Shown here: positions 1-11,052 of the stretch, one piece after another
Layout of the letters: each line of letters starts with the position of its first letter
Position numbering within the stretch: the first letter of the stretch is position 1
From: Rosettibacter firmus
GTDB taxonomy: Bacteria; Bacteroidota; Ignavibacteria; Ignavibacteriales; Melioribacteraceae
DNA length: 64,000 nucleotides
Assembly (NCBI RefSeq): GCF_036860695.1
Contig: NZ_JAYKGJ010000001.1
Span: 992,001 to 1,056,000, forward strand
Reading direction: 5' to 3'
Translations under genes and position numbers: made by a program
The notes under the pieces: model-generated
Told to the model about the DNA's origin: nothing
What the model saw: the letters and a program-made list of their open reading frames with translations, nothing else
Databases searched by the model: none

Positions 1-1756
1 CTTTATAAGGTGGGTCAATTCTTATTCCTTCTCCCTGATAATTTAAGCTAATCAAATCTACAACTTCAGGCAAAGGCATATCAGGTTTGGCATAATTCAT
101 TGCAGTAGTAGTTGGTCTTGTTGGATCTTCTTCTTTAATAATATCATTTAATTTTCTTGCTATTGCAGCACCTTCTTCACCAGTATATTGTTCACCGACT
201 TCATTACCAAAACTCCAGATAATTACAGATGGACAATTTCGATCTCTTCGAATAAATGCTCGTAAATCCTGTTCATACCAATCAGGGAAAATTAGATGAA
301 AATCGAGTGGTGTTTTTTTTCTTTCCCATACATCAAAAATTTCATCCATAACAAGAAAGCCCATTTTATCTGTCAATTCAAGAAATTCAGGTGCTGGTGG
401 ATTATGAGCAGTTCGTATTGCATTACATCCCATTTCTCGTAACATTTTTAGTTGACGCTCTGCTGCATGAATATTAAAAGCTGCACCAAGTGGACCTAAA
501 TCGTGATGTAAGTTTGCTCCTTTAATTTTAATTCTTTCGCCATTTACAAAAATTCCAGAATCAGGATCAAACTTTAATGAACGAATACCAAAACGTGTTT
601 CATATTGATCGAGTAATTTATTATTGTGCCAGATGCTTGTTAAAGCAACATAAAGATTTGGAATTTGATTGGGTGGAGGACCCCAGAGCTTTGGATTTTT
701 TACTTCAACTAAGTTATTAATTTTTATTGTACTATTTTGTTTAATTACGACATCTACAGGTAAAGATGTAGCAACAGGGTTTGAAGATTTATTATAATGT
801 TCATCTAGATTAAATATTTCTGTTTTGATTTTTATTGAATACTCGCTAATTGAATTATTCTTTACTGTTATTTCTAAATTAATATCTGCTTTGTCTTTAG
901 AGATGTGATTTGTTATTACATATGTTCCCCATTGTGCAACATGAACAGGATTTACTTTAACGAGCCACACATTTCTATAAATTCCAGCACCTGGATACCA
1001 TCGTGATGAATTTGGTGGGTTATCAAGTCTAATTGCTATTTGATTATCTTTTCCAAAATTTATGTAAGGTGTAATATTTAATCTCCATGATGCATATCCA
1101 TATGGCCATCCTCCTGCAAGGTTCCCATTAATCCAGACCATTGCATAAGACATAGCTCCATCTATATCAAGATAAATTGTTTTACCACTATCAGATACTG
1201 GAATAAAAATTTTTTTACGATACCAGGCAACTCCATGAACTGGAAGACGCCCCATGCTTCCTCCAATTTCAGAATCCCATCCTTGAAGAAAAGGACCTTT
1301 AATTGCCCAATCGTGCGGTAGATTAACAACTTCCCAAGAGTCATCATCAAAATTTAATTGCGTAAAAGGAAAATCTTTTCCGGGATTTCCTTCCGGTCTA
1401 ATAAATCTCTTTGAAGAATCTTTAATAAAATCGTTGCCGGTTGGAAGAATCCATGGTTTCAATATTTTTTTGTTCGATTTAATTCTTACTGCTTCAGTAG
1501 GCATTGCATCTGCTGGTTTATCGTCTCTTTTATCATTTACTTCTGGACGAATATCATAAATAAGACTATCGGCTTGTTCTAAAGATGAATATCTAAAAAA
1601 TCGCCATCCCTCATTAATTAAAATTCTTTGTCTTACTTTGTTCTCTTTTTCTGCATCATCTAATTTGCCAAATAATTCAGCATTAACTATAAAGAAAAAA
1701 AGTAGAACAATAAATCTTACTATGTTGATAACTATGGAGTAAAAATATTTTTTCAT
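1..1756 (-). CDS. Glycoside hydrolase family 2 enzyme (beta-galactosidase/beta-glucuronidase type), C-terminus outside window
   Basis: I translated this open frame by hand; it is unbroken from the ATG to the window edge (about 585 codons), so the C-terminal part is missing. Residues 1-30 form a hydrophobic signal sequence. The order that follows fits GH2: a jelly-roll sugar-binding domain (LPHDWAIKGPF, RLPVHGVAWYRK), an Ig-like domain, then the TIM barrel with GANLHHDLGPLG, IRTAHNPP and WSFGNEVGEQ. The Glu of NEV, about residue 519, is the expected general acid/base; the nucleophile Glu lies beyond the edge. It follows the GH95 gene by about 100 bp on the same strand. It probably removes terminal beta-linked galactose or glucuronic acid outside the cytoplasm. 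Family is sure, substrate is not. Confidence 0.9.
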   Translation of the reverse strand, partial: MKKYFYSIVINIVRFIVLLFFFIVNAELFGKLDDAEKENKVRQRILINEGWRFFRYSSLEQADSLIYDIRPEVNDKRDDKPADAMPTEAVRIKSNKKILKPWILPTGNDFIKDSSKRFIRPEGNPGKDFPFTQLNFDDDSWEVVNLPHDWAIKGPFLQGWDSEIGGSMGRLPVHGVAWYRKKIFIPVSDSGKTIYLDIDGAMSYAMVWINGNLAGGWPYGYASWRLNITPYINFGKDNQIAIRLDNPPNSSRWYPGAGIYRNVWLVKVNPVHVAQWGTYVITNHISKDKADINLEITVKNNSISEYSIKIKTEIFNLDEHYNKSSNPVATSLPVDVVIKQNSTIKINNLVEVKNPKLWGPPPNQIPNLYVALTSIWHNNKLLDQYETRFGIRSLKFDPDSGIFVNGERIKIKGANLHHDLGPLGAAFNIHAAERQLKMLREMGCNAIRTAHNPPAPEFLELTDKMGFLVMDEIFDVWERKKTPLDFHLIFPDWYEQDLRAFIRRDRNCPSVIIWSFGNEVGEQYTGEEGAAIARKLNDIIKEEDPTRPTTTAMNYAKPDMPLPEVVDLISLNYQGEGIRIDPPYK

Positions 1757-1860
1757 ATTCAACTCAAACATTTTTTGATTACAAATTTTTTACAATTATT
1801 CCAGGTTATCTAAAAAATTATCTTCAAAACATGTAATATTTTTATTTAATAAATGAGATT

Positions 1861-4356
1861 TCAGTTATTATCATTAACGACTATAATTTTTTCACCTGGT
1901 TTAGTTTCAATATCGTAGACAAATGTATTTTTCAAACTTATGTTTTTAATTTCAGCTTGATTTGAAATTAATGGTTGTTTTACCTGCGGAGTAAAGTAAA
2001 ATGGATTTTTATTTTCGCCAGTTGCTTTATGTAGAATTTTTCCTTCAGCTTTTAATTTTGAATAAGAACGAATTCTGCAATTCCCTCCAAAATTTGATTT
2101 TAATATCAATCTGGATAATTCACCATTCTTCCATTCCATCAATTCAATTTCAAAACCTCCACGTAAACGAATACCTTTAATGAAGCCGTCATTCCAGTTA
2201 TCTGGTAGAGCAGGCAAAAGAAAAACAAATCCATCATGAGATTGCACAAGCATTTCAATTACACCAGATGTAAATCCAAAATTCCCATCAATTTGAAATG
2301 GTGGATGAGAATCAAACATATTTGGGTATGTACCACCTTTATGTTTTCCATCAGGTAGAATAGCTGGGGATAATTGATCTTTGATTAATTTAAAAGCATG
2401 ATTACCATCAAGAAGTCGTGCCCATAGATTAATTTTCCAGCCCATTGACCAGCCTGTTGATTCATCGCCTCTTGCAATCAAAGAAGTCTTAGCAGCAGAA
2501 AAAAGTTCAGGTGTACTATAAGGTGAAATTTGATTTGATGGAAAAAGTCCATATAAATGTGAAACATGACGATGTTTGTCACCGGGATTATCCCAGTCTT
2601 GCATCCATTCCTGTAATTGTCCCCAGCTACCAATTTGCATTGGTGGTAAACGATCGAGTATATTTTTTATTTTTTTTCTGAATTGTTTATCTACATTTAA
2701 AATTTCTGCAGCTCTAATTGTTTTTGTAAATAAATCGAATAGTAATTGATTATCCATCGTTGTTCCAGCTGCAATAGAAACTTTAGGATGAATTGAAGGA
2801 GCATTTTCTGGTGATATTGAAGGACAAACAACAAGCCAGCCATGTTCAGGTTCTTCGATTAAAAAATCAAGATAAAATTCAACTGCACTTTTCATTACAG
2901 GATAGACTGATTTCAAATATTCCTTATTACCATTGTATTCATACTTTTCCCAGAGATGCTGACATAACCATGCACTCCCCATTGGCCACATTCCCCAGAA
3001 AGCTCCATCTACAGGTCCAGTAATTCTCCATATATCTGTATTATGATGAAGTACCCAGCCATTAGCTCCATACATAACTTTTGCAGTATGTTTTCCTGTA
3101 ATAGATAATTCACGAATCATTTGAATTAATGGCTCATTCATTTCAGATAGATTTGCTGGTTCAGATGGCCAGTAATTCATTTCAGTATTTATATTGACTG
3201 TATACTTGCTATCCCATGGTGGATACAATTGATAATTCCAGATTCCTTGAAGATTTGCAGGTTGTCCACCTGGTCTCGATGATGAAATGAGTAAATATCT
3301 ACCAAACTGAAAATAGAGAGCTACAAGTTGAGGGTCATCTGTATTTGCAAATTCTTTTATACGAATATCGGTTGGATTCTTTACTGCATCAGTTACTCCA
3401 AGATTAATATCAACTCTTTTAAAATATTTCTGATAGTCAGCAATATGATCTCTTAAAATTTCTTTATAATTTTTTCTAAAAGCATTTTGCAAAAAAGATT
3501 TTGCTTTTTCAGAAGCATTTCCACTTATGTCATTATAATTATTAAAACTGGTTGCAATTGAGATATACAAAGTTGCTGTATCTGCATTTATAACACTTAA
3601 ATTATTATCTTCTGCATAAATCGAACCTCCATTCACAACAACCTGAAGGATTACCTGAAACTTTACTGCACCTTTAATTGAATCACAATCACCTGTAACC
3701 CCGGACATAATTAATCTATTATTATCTTCTGATGATATATCAACAGGCGAAGGATAACTAAATGCAGCACTGAAATTAATGCTATTACTTTTACTCGCAG
3801 TAATTCTACAAATAATTATTTGATCTGGATAAGATGAAAATACTTCTCGCTTATAAGTTATTCCATTCACATTATAAATGGTTGTTGCAACTGCAGTTTC
3901 GAGATTTAATTCGCGATAATAATCAGTATAAACTTCGTGTCCAGGAAAAGAAATTAAAAGTTCTCCTGCTGTTTGATAAGGCATTCCATGTGAATTTTTA
4001 CTTATGAATTTTTGATTCACCAGATCCTGAGCCTCTCTATATTTCCCCTCGAAAATAAGTTTTCTTACAAGTGGTAATGCATCTTTAGCATCGGGATTAT
4101 CATTACAATGTGGTTGTCCAGCCCAAATTGTATTTTCATTCAATTGAATTTTTTCTATATCAGGTCTTCCAAAAATCATTGCACCCAAACGTCCGTTCCC
4201 AATTGGTAAAGCTTCAATCCAATCTGTAGCAGGTTTATTGTACCATAATTTTAAAAGTGTTGTACTTTGTGCAAATGAATTTAATTCTGCAATCAAGAAT
4301 AATAAATAAATTAATGTAGATCTTATCACGTACTTATAGGTTGGAAGCTTAAACAC
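1861..4356 (-). CDS. Glycoside hydrolase family 95 (alpha-L-fucosidase/alpha-L-galactosidase type), secreted
   Basis: The 831-residue protein starts with a signal sequence (cleavage near residue 30, after SFAQ) followed by the GH95 N-terminal signature LPIGNGRLGAMIFG. Residues matching the catalytic set known for Bifidobacterium AfcA are visible: the Asn pair of VNINTEMNYW (Asn388, Asn390), the acid Glu517 in SISPENA and Asp690 in FQIDGNFG. The length is normal for the family. These inverting enzymes remove alpha-1,2-fucose or L-galactose from side chains such as those of xyloglucan. It sits between GH127 and GH2 genes, suggesting a set for debranching plant or algal glycans. The start is GTG with a poor ribosome binding site; a GTG nine codons later is an alternative. 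Family certain, sugar specificity uncertain. Confidence 0.93.
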   Translation of the reverse strand: MFKLPTYKYVIRSTLIYLLFLIAELNSFAQSTTLLKLWYNKPATDWIEALPIGNGRLGAMIFGRPDIEKIQLNENTIWAGQPHCNDNPDAKDALPLVRKLIFEGKYREAQDLVNQKFISKNSHGMPYQTAGELLISFPGHEVYTDYYRELNLETAVATTIYNVNGITYKREVFSSYPDQIIICRITASKSNSINFSAAFSYPSPVDISSEDNNRLIMSGVTGDCDSIKGAVKFQVILQVVVNGGSIYAEDNNLSVINADTATLYISIATSFNNYNDISGNASEKAKSFLQNAFRKNYKEILRDHIADYQKYFKRVDINLGVTDAVKNPTDIRIKEFANTDDPQLVALYFQFGRYLLISSSRPGGQPANLQGIWNYQLYPPWDSKYTVNINTEMNYWPSEPANLSEMNEPLIQMIRELSITGKHTAKVMYGANGWVLHHNTDIWRITGPVDGAFWGMWPMGSAWLCQHLWEKYEYNGNKEYLKSVYPVMKSAVEFYLDFLIEEPEHGWLVVCPSISPENAPSIHPKVSIAAGTTMDNQLLFDLFTKTIRAAEILNVDKQFRKKIKNILDRLPPMQIGSWGQLQEWMQDWDNPGDKHRHVSHLYGLFPSNQISPYSTPELFSAAKTSLIARGDESTGWSMGWKINLWARLLDGNHAFKLIKDQLSPAILPDGKHKGGTYPNMFDSHPPFQIDGNFGFTSGVIEMLVQSHDGFVFLLPALPDNWNDGFIKGIRLRGGFEIELMEWKNGELSRLILKSNFGGNCRIRSYSKLKAEGKILHKATGENKNPFYFTPQVKQPLISNQAEIKNISLKNTFVYDIETKPGEKIIVVNDNN

Positions 4357-4496
4357 TTTTTTCTTATCACATATGTTAATTATATAATTAATTTAATTAA
4401 AATTAGTTTATGTAATGTAGCCAAACATCGATAAAAAATAGCCAGATAGCGTCATTGACTAATTAGGTAATAAATTTTTAATTCTATTTTTACTTT

Positions 4497-6434
4497 CTAT
4501 TGTTTTTCGGGAAACCATACTTTCATCTTACCAATTCCTCTATTCGACCATAAGTAATATGGAATCAAGATAAAATCTTTCTCATTAATTTTTCCAGATA
4601 GTGAAATAAATTTTTCTGATGAAATATTTTTTAATTCAGGTTTAAGGTTCAATTCTTCTGGAATAATTATTTCAGAAATATTTTCATTATCAATTTCTTC
4701 TGCACAATAAACAAAAGGACCATACTCAAAAGCAATTTTATTTTTATCTTCTTCAACTTTCTCATTCGCAATAACTTTGCGTATTTCCATAGGTAAAATT
4801 AATTCGACTTTATCACCATCTAACCACTTTTTAGAAATCACTGCATATCCTTTTTCAAAATTTAGATTTTGTGTTCTGTTATTGATCATTAATACAATTT
4901 TATCTTCAATTTTATTTACGTAAGAATATAAATCACCAGGAACTGCCTGGTTTTTAGCCCAGTATGGAATTCGTATCTTCAAAGTAAAATTAGTTTCCTT
5001 TTCTGTTTTGATATTAATTGTGATTTTTCCATCCCACGGATAATCAGTAACTTGATTTAATTGTATTTGATTTCCATTAATTGTCATTTGAGTATTGCTT
5101 GCAATAAATAAATTCACATAAACAGTGTCTTTATTTGTAGCATATATTAAAGAAGGAATTGAAGGAATAAATCTAATTAAATTAGTTGGACAACATGAAC
5201 AATCGAACCATGGTTGTCTTGTACATGCACCCATATTGAATTGAAACTTACCATCACTTTCTAAAGGATTTGGATAGAAAAAATTTTTGCCATCCAGTGA
5301 AATACCAGAAATCAAACCATTATAAAGAGTCCGTTCAATTATATCAAAATATTTTGAATTGCCAGTAAGAAGAAACAGGCGATGATTCCAGTAAACACTT
5401 GCAATTGCAGCACATGTTTCGTTATATGCTGTCAGGTTTGGAAGTTCGTAGTTACTACCAAAAGCTTCTCCTTCATGTTTAGAACCCAATCCACCAGTGA
5501 TATACATTTTTTTTGTTGTAATATTTTCCCAGATTTTATTTACTGCATTAAGATAATTTGTATCTTTAAATATCACTGCAATATCTGTCATACCTGCATA
5601 CATATAAAGTGCTCTTACAGCATGACCCACTGCTTCAGTTTGTTTTATAACTGGAAGATGATCCTGACTGTATTCACCATATAATTTATGAGTAGTTGAA
5701 TCACCTCTTATATCAAGAAAATATTTTGCAAGTTGTAGATATTTATTGTTACCAGTAATCTGATAAAGTTTAATTAACCCTGTTTCAACTATCTGATGCC
5801 CGGGCGGAGCATGTAACTTTTCTGGACCAAAATTCTCAACAAGTAAATCAGCATTTTTAATTGCAATATCCAGAAAATTTCTTTTGCCTGTTGCATAATA
5901 ATGAGCTGCAGCAGCTTCAAATAGATGACCACTATTATAAAGTTCATGACTGCTTATTTCATTTTCCCATCTATTCTTAGAAGGCTTAACCCACCAGGCT
6001 GGTGGTTTTTCTCTGTCTATTGTAAACCATGTTGTAATATAACCATCAGGTTCCTGACCAATTTTAATGATTGAAATTATTGAATCAAGATACTTATCTA
6101 AATCTGATGAATAATTACTTATTAATGAATAAGACGCTCCTTCAATTATCTTGTAAAGATCCGTATCATCGAAAGGCATTTTACCTTTGTATGTTCCTTT
6201 TTTCTTTCCACCTGCAACCAGAAAATTATCCATTCTCCCTTCTTTTTCGCATTTATCAAATGCGTGTGGGATTGTTACATTCTGAATTTTATTAATCTTT
6301 GGTAACCAGAAATTATCGTTGAGTTTTACATTTCTTATACTTACAGAAGAAATTGGATAACTTGAGTAGTTTGAAATTTCTTGTGTGTGGATTGTAATGT
6401 AAAACAACAATGAAAAAAATATAATTCTTTTCAT
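4497..6434 (-). CDS. Glycoside hydrolase family 127 (beta-L-arabinofuranosidase, DUF1680 type), secreted
   Basis: This 645-residue protein has the hallmarks of GH127: RNVKLNDNFWLPK near the N-terminus, PFDDTDLYKIIEGASYS, and the zinc/cysteine active site. In the characterised enzyme HypBA1 a zinc is held by Glu338, Cys340, Cys417 and Cys418, with Cys417 as nucleophile. The matching residues here are Glu339 and Cys341 (YNETCA) and Cys414 and Cys415 (DCSCCPTN). A short hydrophobic signal sequence covers residues 1-17. The family removes beta-L-arabinofuranose from hydroxyproline-linked or other arabinans. AAAGGTG precedes the ATG. It lies 140 bp upstream of the GH95 gene in the same direction. 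Related families GH146 and GH142 share the fold, so the exact linkage is an inference. Confidence 0.93.
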   Translation of the reverse strand: MKRIIFFSLLFYITIHTQEISNYSSYPISSVSIRNVKLNDNFWLPKINKIQNVTIPHAFDKCEKEGRMDNFLVAGGKKKGTYKGKMPFDDTDLYKIIEGASYSLISNYSSDLDKYLDSIISIIKIGQEPDGYITTWFTIDREKPPAWWVKPSKNRWENEISSHELYNSGHLFEAAAAHYYATGKRNFLDIAIKNADLLVENFGPEKLHAPPGHQIVETGLIKLYQITGNNKYLQLAKYFLDIRGDSTTHKLYGEYSQDHLPVIKQTEAVGHAVRALYMYAGMTDIAVIFKDTNYLNAVNKIWENITTKKMYITGGLGSKHEGEAFGSNYELPNLTAYNETCAAIASVYWNHRLFLLTGNSKYFDIIERTLYNGLISGISLDGKNFFYPNPLESDGKFQFNMGACTRQPWFDCSCCPTNLIRFIPSIPSLIYATNKDTVYVNLFIASNTQMTINGNQIQLNQVTDYPWDGKITINIKTEKETNFTLKIRIPYWAKNQAVPGDLYSYVNKIEDKIVLMINNRTQNLNFEKGYAVISKKWLDGDKVELILPMEIRKVIANEKVEEDKNKIAFEYGPFVYCAEEIDNENISEIIIPEELNLKPELKNISSEKFISLSGKINEKDFILIPYYLWSNRGIGKMKVWFPEKQ

Positions 6435-6546
6435 TTATAACACCTTTTAATTTTGATAAATAATTTATTGAAAAAAAGTATTAGGTACTTCACATTAATT
6501 TAATTATCTAATATAAATTTTATGACTTCAAAAAGTTCATCATAAA

Positions 6547-7386
6547 CTATTTTTCTTGAACTATGATTTCTACTTTTAAATTTCTCATAAAGATCAATAA
6601 CAAAGTAGAAGATATTATTGTAATGAAAGTGAATATTATTGCTATTGATATATCATTTTCAAATCCACTCAAGTAGAGCACGATCATCATTCCAATAATT
6701 GCTAATTCCATAAATAAACTAAAGCTTAAAAGAATGGGAGTTAATATAAAAGCGATAGGCTTTCTTTTCATCAATAAAATTGCAGTAATAATAAAGGCTG
6801 GAAGTATTATAGATAGATCCAGTACATGGACAGGATTGGTAAGAATACCATTTTCAATTACACTTTTCGGAAGTTCATTTTTAATTAATGCAGTAATTAT
6901 CTCAGATAACCACAACATATAAAACAACAATGAGAGAAATATTAAAAATATGCTGGTAAGTTTTATTAATTTATTATTTATTGAATAATTACTGCTAATA
7001 TTCGATAGTGATATTAAATTGAAAACAAATAAATAAAATGAGAGACCAAATATTGCACAATAGACAAGGAACAAAAAATTAAAATGCATCGAAAAGCAAT
7101 AAATTGCGTATGAGTATAACAAATACAATAAAATGCCACTCCAAATAGTAAGTGCATTATCATTTTTTCTATAGGAAAGAATTAATGTGACTATCATTGC
7201 AGGTATAACGATTATTAAGTTGACAATGTCCTGTCCAATACCCTGATATGCAAAATATTTTACTTCTCTAATGTAAGTTTCTTTAATAAAAACACCCGAT
7301 GAACTTGCAACCAGAACAAGAATAATTAAAAGGAGTGATAACAAAAATGAAATTTGCCCTCCTCTTGAAAATCCCTCTTTGTTCAT
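6547..7386 (-). CDS. Multi-pass membrane protein of unknown function
   Basis: I do not recognise this 279-residue protein. It is almost wholly hydrophobic, with about seven or eight predicted membrane helices (for example residues 15-32, 55-72, 80-100, 105-128, 145-165, 190-208, 212-235 and 248-268) joined by short loops, and no soluble domain or catalytic motif that I can name. GAGGTTATAATG gives a convincing start. The GH94 terminator lies just upstream, so it probably has its own promoter or starts a unit with GH127. Its place within the glycoside hydrolase cluster hints at a link to carbohydrate use but proves nothing. Confidence 0.7.
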   Translation of the reverse strand: MNKEGFSRGGQISFLLSLLLIILVLVASSSGVFIKETYIREVKYFAYQGIGQDIVNLIIVIPAMIVTLILSYRKNDNALTIWSGILLYLLYSYAIYCFSMHFNFLFLVYCAIFGLSFYLFVFNLISLSNISSNYSINNKLIKLTSIFLIFLSLLFYMLWLSEIITALIKNELPKSVIENGILTNPVHVLDLSIILPAFIITAILLMKRKPIAFILTPILLSFSLFMELAIIGMMIVLYLSGFENDISIAIIFTFITIISSTLLLIFMRNLKVEIIVQEK

Positions 7387-7417
7387 TATAACCTCAATTT
7401 AATAATTATAATGAACA

Positions 7418-7457
7418 AATAAAGAAAAGTGTGGATGTAAAACAAGCATCCACACTA
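7418..7457 (-). terminator. Rho-independent terminator after the GH94 gene
   Basis: A 10-bp perfect stem (AGTGTGGATG paired with CATCCACACT) with a 9-nt loop is followed on the minus strand by TTTTCTTT. It begins just past the stop codon of the phosphorylase gene and closes the symporter/GH5/GH94 unit. Confidence 0.85.
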
Positions 7458-7462
7458 AAATT

Positions 7463-9901
7463 TTATCCCATCACAACTTCGACATTATGAATCTTACCAT
7501 CATTTAATGGTGGGATTTTATTACCAGAAATTGGTTTACCATCAAGTAATATTGATTTTACTCCTTTACTTATTTTTTCTTGATTAATAATCGTGATAAC
7601 GTAAGTACAATTTCTAAATTTTCTTGTTACTGTAAACTTTTCCCAGTTATCTGGGATACATGGATCAACAATTAAACCATCAAAATCCGGGCGAATTCCC
7701 AGAATATATTGCGATATTGCTACAAAAGACCATGCTGCAGTTCCAGTAAGCCATGAATTTTTTCCTTCTCCTGCCGTAGGAGCATCTCTACCAGCTGTCA
7801 TTTGACTATAGACATAAGGTTCAGAACGATATATATCAATTTGTTCTTCTTTAGTTGGTGGACAAATACTTTTATAATATTCAAATGCCTGATTACCTCT
7901 ACCAATAATTGTTTCGGCTATTTGAATCCATGTATTATTGTGTGTAAATATTCCAGCATTTTCTTTATAGCCTGGTGGATAAGAACTAATTTCACCAAGA
8001 TGAACATAATATTTTGAATATGCAGGTTGCTGAAGTATTATTCCATTTGGTGTTGCAAGATATTTTTTTACACTATCGAGAGCTTTTACTGCATATCCAT
8101 TATCAAGACCAACTTTTCCCAGTACACACCAGCCCTGGCTTTCGATAAAAATTTTTCCTTCTTCATTTTCTGATGATCCAATTTTTCTACCGAATGCATC
8201 ATATGCTCTTAAAAACCATTCACCATCCCAGCCGTACTCATAAATTGTTCTTCGCATATTTTCTGCATGATTCAAATATTCTTTTGATTCATTTTCTTTT
8301 CCAATAAATTTCAATATACCAGCCATTTCTTCACATGCTTTACAAAATAATCCGGCAATCATCACAGATTCGGCAACTTTATCATTTTCAATATGTCCCG
8401 CTGTTTGAAAACTTTCACCAGGAGTTGTAGAAAAACAATTAAGATTAAGACAATCATTCCAATCTGCATGACCAATTAAAGGCAGACCATGTGGACCTCT
8501 ATTTTTTAAGGTATAATTAAGTGATAAATGTAAATGATCTAACAAAGTCGAATCGGAATCTGGATTATCTGCATAGCCACACTTTTCATTTAAAATGCTA
8601 ATATCTCCTGTTTCTTTTATATAAGCTGAAGTTGATAAAATTAACCAGAGAGGATCATCATTAAATCCACCACCAATTTCAGTATTCCCTTTTTTAGTTA
8701 AAGGTTGATATTGATGATAGCAGGTTCCATCGGAAAGTTGAGTAGAAGCCAGATCAAGAATTCTCTGCCGTGCTCTTGATGGAATCATATGCACAAATCC
8801 AAGTATATCCTGATTGCTATCACGATAACCCATTCCTCTACCAATACCTGATTCATATAAAGAAGCAGAACGTGACATATTAAAAGTTACCATACATTGA
8901 TATTGATTCCAGATATTAACCATACGATTGACAATAGTATCTGGTGTTTCAGTTTTATAGATTGATAATAAATTACTCCAGTAATTTTTTAATTCATCAA
9001 AAGCGGCAAGGATATTGGAAGTATCAAGAAGCTTTGATTTTACTTTTTCAAATTCATCTTTTCTTATTTTACCATTATCAAGATACTTTTTGTCATCAGG
9101 ATTTTCTGCATAACCTAAAATAAAGTTCACAAATTTTGTTTCTCCAGCTTTTAATTCCAGATCTATTTGATGAACTCCAATTGGAAGCCAGCCATAAGCA
9201 GTACTATTTTTACAATTTCCATCAAGAATAGCCTTTGGTGCATCCAATCCATAATGAACACCAACAAATGCATCTCTGCTACTATCATATCCACTAACTT
9301 TTTCACTACAGGCAAAATATCCGTAATGATTTCTTCGTTCACGATATTCAGTGATATGAAAGATAGTACCTTCTTCTATTTCAACCTGTCCAGTTGAATA
9401 ATTTCTCTGGAAATTTGTCATATCATCATAAGCTTCCCACAAACACCATTCAATGAAACTCCACATTCTAACTTTTTTATTTTCATTAGAATTATTTTTT
9501 AATGTTACATGCCATACTTCATTTCGATATCCTAAAGGAATAAAATATAATACCGAAACTTCAAGACCATTTTTCTCGCCTGTTATTTTAGTATATGTAA
9601 GACCATGTCGACATTCATATTTATCCAGATTAACTCGCATTGGTTTCCACATTGGATTCCAGATTGTATCGCCATCTTTGATATAAAGATAACGACCATT
9701 GCTATCCATTGGAATATTATTGTAGCGATAACGAGTTAAACGTAACTTACGTGCATCTCTATAAAAACAATAACCTCCAGCAGTATTTGATATTATTCCA
9801 AAAAAATCTTCTGTACCCAAATAATTAATCCATGGTAGTGGTGTATCTGGTTTTGTTATTACATATTCTTTTTGTGCATCATCAAAATACCCGTATTTCA
9901 T
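7463..9901 (-). CDS. Cellobiose phosphorylase (GH94), cytoplasmic
   Basis: The 812-residue protein has no signal peptide and closely resembles clostridial cellobiose phosphorylases from its first residues ([52 protein letters not shown]). The catalytic acid is Asp483 in [10 protein letters not shown], equivalent to Asp490 of the Cellvibrio gilvus enzyme. It splits cellobiose with phosphate into glucose 1-phosphate and glucose, saving ATP. The length fits cellobiose phosphorylase and is shorter than cellodextrin phosphorylase; diacetylchitobiose phosphorylase is the closest alternative. The gene follows the secreted GH5 gene after 14 bp and is preceded by AGAGGT, so the two are almost certainly cotranscribed. 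A strong terminator follows. Confidence 0.94.
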   Translation of the reverse strand: MKYGYFDDAQKEYVITKPDTPLPWINYLGTEDFFGIISNTAGGYCFYRDARKLRLTRYRYNNIPMDSNGRYLYIKDGDTIWNPMWKPMRVNLDKYECRHGLTYTKITGEKNGLEVSVLYFIPLGYRNEVWHVTLKNNSNENKKVRMWSFIEWCLWEAYDDMTNFQRNYSTGQVEIEEGTIFHITEYRERRNHYGYFACSEKVSGYDSSRDAFVGVHYGLDAPKAILDGNCKNSTAYGWLPIGVHQIDLELKAGETKFVNFILGYAENPDDKKYLDNGKIRKDEFEKVKSKLLDTSNILAAFDELKNYWSNLLSIYKTETPDTIVNRMVNIWNQYQCMVTFNMSRSASLYESGIGRGMGYRDSNQDILGFVHMIPSRARQRILDLASTQLSDGTCYHQYQPLTKKGNTEIGGGFNDDPLWLILSTSAYIKETGDISILNEKCGYADNPDSDSTLLDHLHLSLNYTLKNRGPHGLPLIGHADWNDCLNLNCFSTTPGESFQTAGHIENDKVAESVMIAGLFCKACEEMAGILKFIGKENESKEYLNHAENMRRTIYEYGWDGEWFLRAYDAFGRKIGSSENEEGKIFIESQGWCVLGKVGLDNGYAVKALDSVKKYLATPNGIILQQPAYSKYYVHLGEISSYPPGYKENAGIFTHNNTWIQIAETIIGRGNQAFEYYKSICPPTKEEQIDIYRSEPYVYSQMTAGRDAPTAGEGKNSWLTGTAAWSFVAISQYILGIRPDFDGLIVDPCIPDNWEKFTVTRKFRNCTYVITIINQEKISKGVKSILLDGKPISGNKIPPLNDGKIHNVEVVMG

Positions 9902-9915
9902 TTTAACCTCTTTAT

Positions 9916-10950
9916 TTAGTCTTTGAGTGATTCAAAAATAGTTTTATTAAATGATTTAATTTTTCCTCTAATAAATTTTCCTGAATCTGTAAGTTCATCA
10001 TCCTGCCAGTTACCATCTGGTTTGTTATCAACCTTAAGAGCAGCAGATGTTTCTTTTTTATCTGCAATAGACCAATTGCACCAGCTAATATGATTATCTT
10101 CCATAAATTTAATCCACTTATCAGTTTCTTCGTAATCAAGATAACCACTCCCTGTGTATTCACAAGTTCCAAATTCACTTACAAAAATTGCTATCCCTTT
10201 TTCTAATGCTTTAATTGCTTTATCTCTTAATGCTTGCTTATGACTTGCAGCATAAAAGTGAAGAGCATAAACGATGTTATCAAATTTTAATGGATCATCT
10301 GCTGCTATATCAACATCTTGAGACCATGTGGATGTTCCTACAATAATTAAATTATCTGGATCAATTTCACGAATGCTTTTAATTACAGCTTCTGCATAAG
10401 GTTTAATATCATTTTCCCAGGAAATCTGCATTGGTTCATTATAAATTTCATAAATAAGATTTGGTTTATCGCCATAAAGTTTAGCTATTCTTTTAAAAAA
10501 ATCTATTGCAAGTTCAGGATGTTTATGAGCATTATGATCATGCCAATCGACAATAACATAAATTCCTAAATCAATACAAGCTTCGATAACTGTTTTTATT
10601 TTATTAAACTCTTCATCAGGATTTTTTATATAACCATATTTTCCATCAGCTTCTTCAATTCCCATAGAAGCACGAACTACTGTACAGTTCCAATCATCTC
10701 GCAGCCATTTAATGCAATCATAATTATAATATTTCCCCATTAATTGACTCCAGAAGAGACTCATCCCTCTTAAAACAACTGGATTTCCATTTTTGTCTAA
10801 AATTTTTGTTCCTTTTACTTGCAAATTACCAAACTTCTCAACTACGCTTTTAGAACTATCCATTTGTATGCAAAAGGTTTTTGATAATAAAATGAATATT
10901 GAAAAAAACAAAAATAAAAACGTACTCTTAGGTTTTAGTAATTTACTCAT
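9916..10950 (-). CDS. GH5 endoglucanase (cellulase), secreted
   Basis: This 344-residue protein has an N-terminal signal sequence (about residues 1-28, ending near KTFC) and a single GH5 domain, probably subfamily 2: [32 protein letters not shown], the acid/base Glu172 in YEIYNEPM and the nucleophile Glu259 in FVSEFGTC. It lacks a carbohydrate-binding module and the T9SS C-terminal domain found in other secreted proteins of the window, so it probably stays periplasmic or is released by another route. It would cut beta-1,4-glucan into oligosaccharides for the neighbouring symporter and cellobiose phosphorylase. AGGGG precedes the ATG. The cysteine near the signal end could be a lipid attachment site, but the context is a poor lipobox. 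Confidence 0.93.
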   Translation of the reverse strand: MSKLLKPKSTFLFLFFSIFILLSKTFCIQMDSSKSVVEKFGNLQVKGTKILDKNGNPVVLRGMSLFWSQLMGKYYNYDCIKWLRDDWNCTVVRASMGIEEADGKYGYIKNPDEEFNKIKTVIEACIDLGIYVIVDWHDHNAHKHPELAIDFFKRIAKLYGDKPNLIYEIYNEPMQISWENDIKPYAEAVIKSIREIDPDNLIIVGTSTWSQDVDIAADDPLKFDNIVYALHFYAASHKQALRDKAIKALEKGIAIFVSEFGTCEYTGSGYLDYEETDKWIKFMEDNHISWCNWSIADKKETSAALKVDNKPDGNWQDDELTDSGKFIRGKIKSFNKTIFESLKD

Positions 10951-11052
10951 TTCTACCCCTATAATTAATTTTCAAATTACTCACTTTGTTTATGAGATGA
11001 AGAATTTATATTAATGCAAAGTAATTATTACTATATTTGTTTATATGGCAAT

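Noticed and set aside
7463-9901. Diacetylchitobiose phosphorylase as the function of the GH94 protein
   Set aside because: The N-terminal sequence closely follows cellobiose phosphorylases and the gene is next to a cellulase; no chitin gene is in the window.
9912-10178. An 88-codon open frame inside the GH5 gene
   Set aside because: It overlaps a well-conserved catalytic domain in another frame of the same strand and has no recognisable product.
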